Source of the DNA: a virus
IMG/VR virus record: IMGVR_UViG_3300029893_000068
Coordinates: 1-24,801 of that record
DNA: 24,801 nt
Strand: one strand, 5' to 3'
The notes beneath the pieces were generated by a model that searched no databases, was not told the origin of the DNA, and saw only the letters and a program-made list of their open reading frames with translations. Below are positions 1 to 6,281 of this stretch, in pieces (the stretch's first letter is position 1; each line of letters opens with the position of its first letter). The position numbers and the translations under genes were made by a program.

Positions 1-173
1 CACTCCAAATCAGCGCGGCTCGTCGCCTTCGATCCGTAGTCGGTGCCGTAGCGGACGAACACCCAATGCGCGTTGAACGACGTGATAACGCCTTCTTCGA
101 GCTTGCCGCCCGGATAGCGATTGCCGGTGTAGACGACTTCGCGACCAATATCGGATTGCGTCGGCTCAATCAT
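1..173 (-). CDS. hypothetical phage protein, partial (C-terminus off window)
   Basis: An open minus-strand frame starts at the ATG at 173-171 and runs off the left edge after 57 codons. It begins MIEPTQSDIGREVVYTG and contains a VFVRYGTDYGSKA stretch, which suggests a small beta-rich fold. The start codon overlaps the TGA of the preceding gene as ATGA, the pattern used throughout this operon, and this fixes the start. It is the most downstream visible gene of the leftward early operon. I do not recognise a function. It resembles short proteins common in alphaproteobacterial prophages. Confidence 0.6.
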   Translation of the reverse strand, partial: MIEPTQSDIGREVVYTGNRYPGGKLEEGVITSFNAHWVFVRYGTDYGSKATSRADLE

Positions 174-700
174 CTCGGCATCCTCCCCCTCGCCCCGGCG
201 AGCCAGCGCACGTCGCGCAGCACGAACGGCGCGAAATGGCGCGGCATGGGAATGTGATCGACCTTTACCGTGACGCTGCTCAATGAAGCGGTGAGGTAGT
301 TGCGCGTGCGCTTGATTGAGCCGCCACCGAGCACGCCGTCCTGGCGGTAGAACACGCCGACCTCGACGTTGGCCGGCAGCGGCGGGAGCGGCAAGACTGC
401 ACGATCCGGCGGATCGAACGCGAACAAGAGCGCGATCGGGATGGCCTCCGGCAACAGCCGATGCGCGACACGGACGGCGGCGTTGGCGCCAGCCGAATGG
501 CCAACGAACACGAGATGGCAGCGCCATGCGAACGAACGCGCGTATTCGGCCATCGCGTCATCGGCGTCGTGCGTGAACGACTGCACATGCACACGCGGCT
601 CGGCGCGGAGCTTGGCCGCGAGATCGCCCATGCCCGACGGATCGAATGGCAGGATTCCGCCGCCGAGGCCGAAGATGAGGAGCGCGGTGACGCAGTTCAT
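170..700 (-). CDS. alpha/beta-hydrolase-like protein in the early operon
   Basis: This 176-aa protein has a nucleophile-elbow motif GHSAG at about residues 67-71 (candidate Ser69) after a hydrophobic strand (HLVFV). It is followed by a FAFDPPDR segment and a late VDHIPMPRH segment that could supply the acid and the histidine of a Ser-Asp-His triad. The order fits an alpha/beta-hydrolase, at the short end for that fold. The N-terminus (MNCVTALLIFGLGGG) is hydrophobic but reads more like the first core strand, with a glycine-rich oxyanion loop, than a clean signal peptide. It overlaps both neighbours by 4 bp. The substrate is unknown. An esterase sitting with recombination genes rather than with lysis genes is odd. 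Confidence 0.65.
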   Translation of the reverse strand: MNCVTALLIFGLGGGILPFDPSGMGDLAAKLRAEPRVHVQSFTHDADDAMAEYARSFAWRCHLVFVGHSAGANAAVRVAHRLLPEAIPIALLFAFDPPDRAVLPLPPLPANVEVGVFYRQDGVLGGGSIKRTRNYLTASLSSVTVKVDHIPMPRHFAPFVLRDVRWLAGARGRMPR

Positions 701-885
701 AGCAGCCGCTCTTTCTCGGCGAGAACCGCGTAATCAGCGGCAATCGATTCCATCACGGCGAGCCGATAGTCCGCATCGTCCTGCTTCATGCGGCCATTGG
801 CGACGAAACGCGGATAGACACGCCTGCGCATTGCGATCTCGCGCTTGATCTCGGTGAGTTTTTCGGCGGCCGTGTGCGGCGTCAT
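697..885 (-). CDS. small hypothetical phage protein (62 aa)
   Basis: I start this at the ATG at 885-883 because it overlaps the TGA of the upstream gene as ATGA. The longer open frame upstream is a shadow of that gene. The product begins MTPHTAAEKLTEIKREIAM and is charged and helical, ending in a Leu/Glu/Lys-rich tail. It looks like a small cytoplasmic helical protein. No known domain is recognised. It is co-transcribed with the recombination genes. Confidence 0.65.
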   Translation of the reverse strand: MTPHTAAEKLTEIKREIAMRRRVYPRFVANGRMKQDDADYRLAVMESIAADYAVLAEKERLL

Positions 886-1118
886 TGCTTCGTCCTCTCG
901 CTCTCGTGCATGTGCTTCGCACACCAGTTCTTGCGATTGACCGGCGGAAACACGCCATGCATCGATTGCTGCATGCCTTCCTGCATCCCCTGCGGGCCGA
1001 GGCGCGCGGTGGGCCGCATGATGACCTGTGCGGTCGGCGGGTTGGCGTGACACTCGCCGACTTCGCCTTTATCGGGAGCTTGCCAGTGGACGCAGGTGCT
1101 GCATGTGCGCGTGATCAT
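882..1118 (-). CDS. small cysteine-rich, probable zinc-binding phage protein
   Basis: This 78-aa product has CxxC at Cys6 and Cys9 (CSTCVHW), a GEC at Cys23 followed by HANPP, and a C-terminal WCAKH at Cys66, so a four-cysteine zinc site is likely. The CxxCxHW...C...PP pattern recurs in small phage proteins of unknown role. A longer frame reaches 1292, but the ATG at 1118 overlaps the ATPase stop as ATGA, and upstream codons only mirror the ATPase gene. A DNA- or RNA-binding or adaptor role is inference from the zinc site and the operon. Confidence 0.7.
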   Translation of the reverse strand: MITRTCSTCVHWQAPDKGEVGECHANPPTAQVIMRPTARLGPQGMQEGMQQSMHGVFPPVNRKNWCAKHMHESERTKQ

Positions 1119-2308
1119 TTCTTCCTCGCCAGTTCCGCGCGCTTGGCATTCGCGCGCTGCAAAATCTGCGTCCAGTGGTGCTTGTCGTTCTCGTCCTCCG
1201 GCCAGAGGATTTTTGCCCGCAGCGCTTTGCCCGCATTCCATGCGTTCTTGATCATGTCGGGATCGTCGGCTTCGGCGAGCATCGAATCCCAAAGCTCGGA
1301 GTAATCCTCTGCGCTCGGCACGGGATCTTCGGATCGGTCACCTGCCCCGGCCTGGGCAGTCCTGGTCTCGCGGGCCTGTGCCGCAGGACTTTTGGCCGGG
1401 GCAGGCGCCTCGCCCGCGGGCTCCTTTGCGGAGGGTTGTCCGCGGGTAGCGGGTTGGGGCGTGCCGCCGCGCGCCCACTCGGCGAGAGCGGCGCCGGCAG
1501 TTTCGGCGAGCGGCTTGTCAAGCGGGATGGCGCTACGGTGCTGCTGTTGCAGCTTGATTGGAATCGGCACGCCGGGGTTTTCCGGCGTCAGCACGAACGA
1601 AAGCGTCATCTCGTACATGAAGCGCTTCTCGCAGATCGGCACCCAGCGCTCGACCGGCTTCATGTCCTTCGGCTGCACGATCACCGTGCGCTCGCGCCCG
1701 CGATCATCCTTCACCTTCTCGATCCTGATCTTCTCGTCGGCGCGCATGCACAGGATCAGGTGCGCGCGGCATTGCAGGAGGCGGGACACGAATTTCTTGT
1801 GGCGCGTCTTGGGCTCGCGCCACGCACCGATCGAGGCGCGGTCGGCCTGCTTGGCTTCGTCGAATGGACCCCAGTTCGGATTGTGATTGGCGCGCGCCTT
1901 CTCGATGGCTTCGCGCACCGCGAGATCGTGCATCTCGTGCAGGCCGCCTTCGCCTTCGTACTCATGCGAGCAGGAATCCACCACGATGACCTCGAATCCT
2001 GCCTCGTCGGCGGCACGGATCGCTTCGGCATAGGCTTCGGGCGTAAACGGCGGCTTCAGGTCGCCGTGCTGAAAGCCAAAGCGATCCGGCCCCGGCTGTT
2101 CATTCGGTGCCGGTGCATAGTGCTTGGCGCGTCCTGCTTCGGTGTCGATCACCGCGATCTTGCTGTCGTCGCCGCCGGCGAGGCCACGCGCGAGCTTGAG
2201 CGCGCTCAGCGTCTTGCCGCTTCCCGACGCGCCGGCGAGCGCGATCAGCAGCGACACGCGGTCCCGCACGGCGGGGGCGAAGGCAAATTTCGTGGCAGGC
2301 GCGTTCAT
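1115..2308 (-). CDS. phage AAA/RecA-like ATPase, probable Sak4-type recombination protein
   Basis: This 397-aa protein has a Walker A motif GASGSGKT (residues 26-33), an IDTE motif (54-57) and a Walker B strand VIVVD (107-111), typical of the phage AAA_24/RecA-like group. A charged central region follows, then a long Pro/Ala-rich linker (about 290-345) and a helical tail. It lies two genes downstream of a RecE-like exonuclease. Known phage recombination systems pair an exonuclease with a single-strand annealing protein or RecA-like ATPase such as Sak4, so a role in ssDNA annealing or strand exchange is likely. The start overlaps the upstream TGA as ATGA. The exact recombinase family is inferred from motifs only. 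Confidence 0.8.
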   Translation of the reverse strand: MNAPATKFAFAPAVRDRVSLLIALAGASGSGKTLSALKLARGLAGGDDSKIAVIDTEAGRAKHYAPAPNEQPGPDRFGFQHGDLKPPFTPEAYAEAIRAADEAGFEVIVVDSCSHEYEGEGGLHEMHDLAVREAIEKARANHNPNWGPFDEAKQADRASIGAWREPKTRHKKFVSRLLQCRAHLILCMRADEKIRIEKVKDDRGRERTVIVQPKDMKPVERWVPICEKRFMYEMTLSFVLTPENPGVPIPIKLQQQHRSAIPLDKPLAETAGAALAEWARGGTPQPATRGQPSAKEPAGEAPAPAKSPAAQARETRTAQAGAGDRSEDPVPSAEDYSELWDSMLAEADDPDMIKNAWNAGKALRAKILWPEDENDKHHWTQILQRANAKRAELARKK

Positions 2309-2538
2309 ACGGCAGCTTCCTCAGTTACCGGCACGCCAATTACGATCTCATTCGGCTTTATCAATCTGAGGCTGATTCCGTCCCACGCAAAAACAGGACA
2401 TTGTTTCATGTCAGCCAAAGTTTGAAGCAAAGGATCACCATGCCGACATACGGTGAGAACGGCTCCCGTCGCATCCCATCCAATATTTTCTAGGTAGCGA
2501 CGAAGCTGCTGCCGGATCATTTTGCTTGGTGATTGCAT
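2305..2538 (-). CDS. hypothetical phage protein between nuclease and ATPase (77 aa)
   Basis: I start this at the ATG at 2538-2536, which shares one base with the TGA of the exonuclease gene (TGATG). The longer frame upstream mirrors the nuclease gene. The product begins MQSPSKMIRQQLRRYLENIGW and ends in a beta-rich half (SLRLIKPNEIVIGVPV). There is one CRHGD and one KQCPVF cysteine. No family is recognised. Local GC is lower than in the flanking genes (roughly 50%), which may mean a different origin. Being nested between exonuclease and ATPase suggests a recombination accessory role, which is inference. Confidence 0.65.
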   Translation of the reverse strand: MQSPSKMIRQQLRRYLENIGWDATGAVLTVCRHGDPLLQTLADMKQCPVFAWDGISLRLIKPNEIVIGVPVTEEAAV

Positions 2539-3473
2539 CACCCCACCTCCGCCGGCCGCACGAGCTCGCCCACGCCCCAATTGCCGCTGCGCTCGGCTTC
2601 CTGCACCTCGCGATCCAGCCATTTCGTCTCGGCGAAGCTCGGATATTCCGGCCGCAGCAGTTCGCGCGGATAGCCGGGCCACGAGTTGCGCGTCAGGCAT
2701 TCGTTCCAGAGCGCCATCGCGTATTCGAGCCGACGGCGCCCCATGGTCAGCACCGCCTCGGTAATCTCGCTCACCGTCAGCGCGTAGGGCGGCTCGGCCT
2801 CTTGCAGGACATAGCGGAAGCGGCGCCGGCCACGGTTCTCCGGGTCGAGCGCATCAAGCCCGCGCTCGTGCATGGCCGCCTGAATATCCCAGCCGCCGTC
2901 GAACAGCCGATTGCTCACGGCCTGCGGCGCGGCGCTCGTGCTCGTGGTCTTGTAGTCCCAGCAGAGCGCCAGGCTCTCCATCCAGTCGATCATGGTCCGG
3001 CAATAGAATCCCGCTGGCTCCTGCCACACGAGCACCACCTCGCCGTGGCCCTCGCGGAAGGCGTCGGCATGGCCGCGTTCGATCAGTTGCGTGCGCGCGG
3101 CCTTTTCCATGGCGAGCCCGGTTTCGTAGTGCTTGGCGAGCACGCCGAGCTTGCCTTCGGCCGCCGCTTGTTCGCGCGCTTCTTTCGCCGCCTTGGTGCG
3201 CCAGTCGTCCGCCTCGATCACGGCCAGTTCCTTGCCGCGGCCGATCAGCAGCCGATGCGCGATGTTGCCGATGTCGTACTTGGTGGCGTCGTCCGGATCA
3301 AAATCCGGATTGAGCCGCGGATGCGCGAGCCGCGCGTGCGCCGGCGAGCGGTCGATCAGGAGTTTGCCGATCGACTGCGTGAAGCTCGGCGAAGGACAAG
3401 GATCGGCGAAATAATCCGCCGCCGCGATGTCGAGGTGGATGCCGGGCCGGAGTGTGGTTGCCGCCTTGCTCAC
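2538..3473 (-). CDS. PD-(D/E)XK exonuclease, RecE/exodeoxyribonuclease VIII-like
   Basis: This 311-aa protein carries the PD-(D/E)XK nuclease core: GNIAHRLL (69-76) with an early His, Glu145 in HGEVVLVW, Asp163 in MIDWM, then DYK at 173-175 (CWDYKTT) and a later Gln198. This matches the RecE-type C-terminal nuclease (DUF3799 group), which degrades dsDNA 5' to 3' to expose ssDNA for annealing. It starts with GTG at 3473-3471, overlapping the upstream TGA as GTGA. Length fits phage homologues without the long N-terminus of RecE. It should act with the ATPase downstream in phage recombination or concatemer formation. Confidence 0.85.
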   Translation of the reverse strand: MSKAATTLRPGIHLDIAAADYFADPCPSPSFTQSIGKLLIDRSPAHARLAHPRLNPDFDPDDATKYDIGNIAHRLLIGRGKELAVIEADDWRTKAAKEAREQAAAEGKLGVLAKHYETGLAMEKAARTQLIERGHADAFREGHGEVVLVWQEPAGFYCRTMIDWMESLALCWDYKTTSTSAAPQAVSNRLFDGGWDIQAAMHERGLDALDPENRGRRRFRYVLQEAEPPYALTVSEITEAVLTMGRRRLEYAMALWNECLTRNSWPGYPRELLRPEYPSFAETKWLDREVQEAERSGNWGVGELVRPAEVG

Positions 3474-4027
3474 CGCACGCTCCCTTCGTCGTGCACGTGG
3501 GCGCCCGCCGGTCTTTCATCCGCATACAGCTCCTGCGCGTCCGCTTCGTCGTTCGGCGCGCTCCCCGCCTCGCCGCGCAATTCCTCGATGTCCTTGCGAA
3601 TTTGCTCCTCCAGCGCCGACAGATCGACGCGGCGGCGCGGCGGGATATTCGGCACATGCGGCACCGGATCGGCGAGATTGTTCGCCATCACCTCGGCGGC
3701 CAGCTCGTTCATCAATGTGATGATCGCGTCGCTCTTGGTCACGATCCGCGTGTTGGCGTATTGCAGCCGGCGGGCGATGTCCTCTGCCGCTGCGCATTGC
3801 TGCTCGGCGGCGTGGCGGGCGCGGCGTTCGGTCTCCAGGTCTTGTTGGAGACCTGCGACTTCTGCCAACAGTTCGGCGTTGCGCTGGCGCGTCTCGTACA
3901 TGTCACGGATCACCCGTTCCGCATCGGTATCGCGCGGAACCGGCGCCGGCGCGGCGGGCGGCATCACGGCCTGCTTGCCCGCTGGCTGGCTGCGGCTGCG
4001 GCTGAATACGCCGGAAAGATTTGCCAT
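3470..4027 (-). CDS. coiled-coil phage protein upstream of the exonuclease (185 aa)
   Basis: The start is ATG 4027-4025, with a GGGAGG ribosome site 6 nt upstream. The Pro-rich N-terminus (about residues 1-30) is followed by a long heptad-like region rich in Glu, Leu, Gln, Ala and Arg (about 38-120), then a PPRRRVDLSALEEQIRKDIEE helix and an acidic tail. It is probably an oligomeric coiled-coil protein. No catalytic motif is visible and no family is recognised. It is the first gene of the nuclease/ATPase group after a 10-nt gap, so it could be a partner of the exonuclease, which is inference. Confidence 0.7.
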   Translation of the reverse strand: MANLSGVFSRSRSQPAGKQAVMPPAAPAPVPRDTDAERVIRDMYETRQRNAELLAEVAGLQQDLETERRARHAAEQQCAAAEDIARRLQYANTRIVTKSDAIITLMNELAAEVMANNLADPVPHVPNIPPRRRVDLSALEEQIRKDIEELRGEAGSAPNDEADAQELYADERPAGAHVHDEGSVR

Positions 4028-4037
4028 GATCGCCTCC

Positions 4038-4298
4038 CTATCGGTTTGCCGTCCGCATCGACGCCGCGAACCTCGCGAGCTGATCGGCGAGATCGCCCAT
4101 TGCCGTCTGGATGCGGTACATTTCCTGTTCGTGCCGCCCGCGTTCGGCGAGCAGATCGCGCTCCAGAATGTCGAGCACGCGCGCCGAGCGCTCGACGACC
4201 TCCACGGCTTTCATGTTCAGGACCTCCGGGATGGGTGCGAAGCCGAACAGGTCGGCGGTGGCCGGAAGGGGAAAGAGGTCGATCACGTCTGCGCTCAT
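4038..4298 (-). CDS. hypothetical helical phage protein (86 aa)
   Basis: The start at ATG 4298-4296 overlaps the TGA of the alanine-rich gene (ATGA). The N-terminal segment MSADVIDLFPLPATADLFG is hydrophobic with prolines. The remainder is one predicted amphipathic coiled-coil helix (VVERSARVLDILERDLLAERG...) ending in RTANR. Similar DLFPLP-type N-termini occur in rhizobial phage proteins of unknown function. It is part of the leftward early operon. Confidence 0.65.
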   Translation of the reverse strand: MSADVIDLFPLPATADLFGFAPIPEVLNMKAVEVVERSARVLDILERDLLAERGRHEQEMYRIQTAMGDLADQLARFAASMRTANR

Positions 4299-4900
4299 AA
4301 TTGTTGCTCCGCTTGGGAGAGGGCCACGGGCGGGAATGCGGCAATGATGTCCTGGCGCTGCCGCTCGCGTTCCTTTTTGCTGGCAGCGGCGGCGGCGGCG
4401 GCGGAGACGGCGGCGGCGGCGTCGGCGGCGGCGGCGGCGGAGACGGCGGCGTAGGTGGCGGTGTAGGCGGCGGCGTCGGCGGCGGCGGCGGCGGCGGCGG
4501 CGGCGTAGGCGGCGTTCAGATCAACGCTGTCATCCCCAGCGCACCATTTTTCAATGGCCGCGATGCATTTGTGTACTCGCTGGTCTTTCGTGGATGCAGA
4601 CACACGTTTGATGGCTGGCAGCACGGCGCCCGCGATCACCGCACGGCGCACGGCGATGTCCGGCCAATCGAGCACGCGAACGCACCACATCGCGTCTGCG
4701 GCATCGTTGATCGTGGCGATGTCGCCGAGCGATACCACGCGGTCAGGATCGTATATGCCTTTGTAGCCAAGGCCAGCGAGCAATTTCTTCCAACCATCCT
4801 TGCATGGGTGCTTGGCGCGGATCGAGGCGAGCGTCATGATGGGGTTGAACGCAGGCGGGTTCTCAATCTGGGCCATCATGCAGCCCCTGTCCGCGCTCAT
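4295..4900 (-). CDS. alanine-repeat phage protein (Imm5-like group suspected)
   Basis: This 201-aa protein has a conserved-looking N-terminal part with SIRAKHPCKDGWKKLLAGLG, a VVSLGDIATINDAADAMWCVR segment and a DIAVRRAVIAGAVLPAI helix, followed by about 45 residues that are almost all alanine broken by Asp, Tyr, Ser and Thr. Phage proteins with a KPCxDGWxKLL start, a DALWCxR middle and an Ala-rich repeat tail are common, and some are annotated as Imm5-like putative immunity proteins. I rely on that memory only. The start ATG 4900-4898 overlaps the upstream TGA. The tail is coded by GCN triplets and is probably variable in length. Confidence 0.7.
   Translation of the reverse strand: MSADRGCMMAQIENPPAFNPIMTLASIRAKHPCKDGWKKLLAGLGYKGIYDPDRVVSLGDIATINDAADAMWCVRVLDWPDIAVRRAVIAGAVLPAIKRVSASTKDQRVHKCIAAIEKWCAGDDSVDLNAAYAAAAAAAAADAAAYTATYAAVSAAAAADAAAAVSAAAAAAASKKERERQRQDIIAAFPPVALSQAEQQL
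4381..4515. repeat. GCN/GGC triplet repeat tract coding a polyalanine tail
   Basis: On the plus strand this tract is nearly all ggc/gcg triplets, with interruptions gac, gtc, gta and gtg that read on the minus strand as Ala runs broken by Val/Ser, Tyr or Thr codons. A unit of five or six GCN triplets followed by GAGAC occurs twice (around 4394-4409 and 4431-4446). It lies in frame inside the alanine-rich gene, so length changes by replication slippage would keep the frame. Confidence 0.85.
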
Positions 4901-5148
4901 GCCGCCTGCTCCATCTCTTTGGCGATCCGTTTTTGGATGCCGATCAGGGTGAGATGAAAATCGAGCGCGCAGGCGTCGCCGAAGCGGGCAGTCGATTCGC
5001 CGCTATCGACGAGCCGTTGCCAGCGCTGGAAGTTTTCGGTCCATTTTTCGAGTTGCTGCCCGAGGAACTTCCGCCGTTCATGGCGCGGCAAGATTTCCAA
5101 GTGTTCGTCGATCCGCTTCAGCAGGTCGCCGGAATAATCGCGTTGCAT
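4897..5148 (-). CDS. first gene of the leftward early operon, hypothetical (83 aa)
   Basis: I choose ATG 5148-5146 because a strong GGAGGGG site lies just upstream. The longer frame to 5208 would place its start inside the promoter and operator. The product begins MQRDYSGDLLKRIDEHLEIL, is rich in Arg, Glu, Gln and Leu, and is probably all-helical and soluble. No family is recognised. As the promoter-proximal gene it should be the earliest and most strongly expressed after derepression. Confidence 0.7.
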   Translation of the reverse strand: MQRDYSGDLLKRIDEHLEILPRHERRKFLGQQLEKWTENFQRWQRLVDSGESTARFGDACALDFHLTLIGIQKRIAKEMEQAA

Positions 5149-5173
5149 AGGCCCCTCCGCATCAGGAGGCCCC

Positions 5174-5202
5174 CTTATAATCCATGTGACATGGATAAAC
5201 AA
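5174..5202 (-). promoter_or_regulatory. leftward early promoter
   Basis: Read on the minus strand, TTGTTT (5202-5197) and TATAAG (5179-5174) are separated by exactly 17 bp, a good sigma70-type arrangement. The promoter lies 26 bp upstream of the first gene of the leftward operon. The spacer is occupied by a perfect palindrome, so binding there would block RNA polymerase directly. Confidence 0.7.
5180..5196. promoter_or_regulatory. operator O1, perfect 17-bp palindrome
   Basis: ATCCATGTGACATGGAT is a perfect dyad with 8-bp arms around a central G at 5188. It fills the -35/-10 spacer of the leftward promoter exactly. The half-site CATGGAT recurs at 5221-5227 and 5895-5901. This is the expected site for the CI-like and/or Cro-like regulator coded nearby. 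Confidence 0.75.
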
Positions 5203-5210
5203 GCCCACTT

Positions 5211-5227
5211 ATCCACCGGGCATGGAT
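5211..5227. promoter_or_regulatory. operator O2, imperfect copy of O1
   Basis: ATCCACCGGGCATGGAT has the same 17-bp length as O1, with an intact right half-site and a left half changed at two bases. Its centre is 31 bp from the centre of O1, about three helical turns, which would place two bound dimers on the same face of the DNA. A separate perfect palindrome, GGCCGATCGGCC (5228-5239), abuts it. Confidence 0.6.
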
Positions 5228-5322
5228 GGCCGATCGGCCGGATAGCAATTTCCTGCTTCCTGCCGTGGCGGAAAATGCGATAGCCTGCCGTACTTCGAGT
5301 AGCGAGTTTGGAGGGTTGGGCA

Positions 5323-5496
5323 ATGCAGGATACGGCTTTAAGGCTCGTCCCAAATGACGAAGCCCACCTGAAGCGCTTGGCAAATCAGGTACTTGTGCAA
5401 TTACCAGAAGATCGCGAGCAGGCGTTGCGCATCCTTGGCTATGTGCGCTGGCTTGTGGAGAATTTCATCCACGGCGATTTACCCACAGAAAAATAA
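5323..5496 (+). CDS. small phage protein beside the immunity region (57 aa)
   Basis: The ATG at 5323 has a GGAGGG site at 5310-5315 with a 7-nt spacer, better than the TTG at 5308. The product (MQDTALRLVPNDEAHLKRLANQ...) is amphipathic and probably all-helical, with LPEDREQALRILGYVRWLVENF in the middle. It reads toward the repressor gene and ends 21 bp from the repressor stop, so the two converge. No domain is recognised. I see no convincing promoter of its own. Its location suggests a lysis-lysogeny accessory protein, which is inference. Confidence 0.65.
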   Translation: MQDTALRLVPNDEAHLKRLANQVLVQLPEDREQALRILGYVRWLVENFIHGDLPTEK

Positions 5497-5517
5497 TCGA
5501 TCGCCGCCGCCCCCGGG

Positions 5518-5823
5518 CTATTTGCTATTAGCCGCTTGATATCGCTGGATTTTTAGCGCCAGCGAATGCGGCAAGCTATGCAAGCTGCCGAAATAAATCC
5601 AATCGAGCGAAATTCCGGTCGCCTGGCAGATTTTTAGCGCCTCGTCGAGCGAAATGCGGTTGAGCGCTTCCTCGTAATTGTTCCACGTGGACGGACGGAT
5701 TCCTACGCGCCGCGCCCATTCCGCCTGATTGTCAACGCCATCCATCAAGGCAAGCCGGGTCAACCGCAGCCGCGCGGCAATCGCCCGTTTTGTAGTTTGT
5801 TCACCCGCCCCCGCGCCCATCAT
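5518..5823 (-). CDS. CI-like XRE-family repressor, short form
   Basis: The 101-aa product has an XRE helix-turn-helix: an N-terminal helix, then NQAEWARRVGIRPSTWNNYE (about 32-51), then the supporting helices LDEALKICQATGISLDWIYFG (59-79). It is the expected maintenance repressor, binding O1-O3. Unlike lambda CI it has no C-terminal S24/LexA-type peptidase domain, so RecA-stimulated self-cleavage is not expected. I start at the first ATG of a MetMet pair (5823). A GTG nine bases upstream is possible, and no good ribosome site is visible. It is divergent from the Cro-like gene. Confidence 0.75.
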   Translation of the reverse strand: MMGAGAGEQTTKRAIAARLRLTRLALMDGVDNQAEWARRVGIRPSTWNNYEEALNRISLDEALKICQATGISLDWIYFGSLHSLPHSLALKIQRYQAANSK

Positions 5824-5877
5824 TACGGCCACTTGTCGCAAAGCGAGGAAGGCGGCGCTATCCACATGTGACGCCTC

Positions 5878-5906
5878 TTGAGTTCTCCACGCAGCATGGA
5901 TAAATT
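5878..5906 (+). promoter_or_regulatory. rightward (cro) promoter with operator O3 in its spacer
   Basis: TTGAGT (5878-5883) and TAAATT (5901-5906) are 17 bp apart. Within the spacer and touching the -10 is CTCCACGCAGCATGGAT (5885-5901), which matches the O1/O2 consensus in TCCA and in the right half-site CATGGAT. The promoter/operator geometry is the same as at the leftward promoter. The predicted start of transcription, about 7 bp past the -10, falls at about 5913, at the cro ATG. A further ATCCACATG half-site lies at 5860-5868. Confidence 0.65.
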
Positions 5907-5913
5907 GCGCGGC

Positions 5914-6210
5914 ATGGAAATGCGCGCGCTGAAAACCGTCGCTGAAGTGATCGAGAAATGCGGGGGATTGACCGCAGTGGCCCGGCTGACCGGCCGGAAA
6001 GATTTGCGATCGGCGTGGAATTGGAAGGCAAATGGGAGATTCCCGCCCAATACCTTCCTCGTGCTCACCAACGCGCTCATGGAACGCAACTACACCGCCC
6101 CACCGGCCTTGTGGGGCATCCCGAGCGCCGCACCTTCCGGGAACCCTAGGCCAGTTCGGAACGGGAAACAACCGCGGCGGGGCCGAAAGCGGAACGGGAG
6201 GCGGCGGTGA
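5914..6210 (+). CDS. Cro-like HTH regulator, probably from a leaderless mRNA
   Basis: The product begins MEMRALKTVAEVIEKCGGL and carries a Cro/YdaS-like helix-turn-helix (about residues 8-45: AEVIEKCGGLTAVARLTG, then SAWNWKANGRFPP), followed by helices and a basic Arg/Gly-rich tail. This pattern (GG..AVA.L....V.NW...G.FP) is common for alphaproteobacterial phage Cro proteins. I choose ATG 5914 because the predicted transcription start coincides with it. ATG 5896 would lie inside the operator and upstream of the -10. It should repress the CI-like gene and tune early transcription. The Arg-rich end (about 25 aa) may be a poorly conserved extension. Confidence 0.7.
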   Translation: MEMRALKTVAEVIEKCGGLTAVARLTGRKDLRSAWNWKANGRFPPNTFLVLTNALMERNYTAPPALWGIPSAAPSGNPRPVRNGKQPRRGRKRNGRRR

Positions 6211-6281
6211 GTTTCATTGATTCCGCAAGGGAAAATAGACCAGCGCCCATGCGCGCCGATCCGTCGCCCCGCGCATCGCGC

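Noticed and set aside
1175-2425. 416-aa plus-strand frame
   Set aside because: Antisense to the Walker-motif ATPase; no ribosome site or domain.
2526-4454. 642-aa open frame on the plus strand
   Set aside because: It is antisense to the nuclease, coiled-coil and other minus-strand genes that carry clear motifs and ATGA-linked starts. Its product is Arg/His/Ala-rich without domains.
4381-4515. CRISPR-like or other functional direct repeat array
   Set aside because: It is a pure in-frame GCN triplet run coding alanines, with no spacers.
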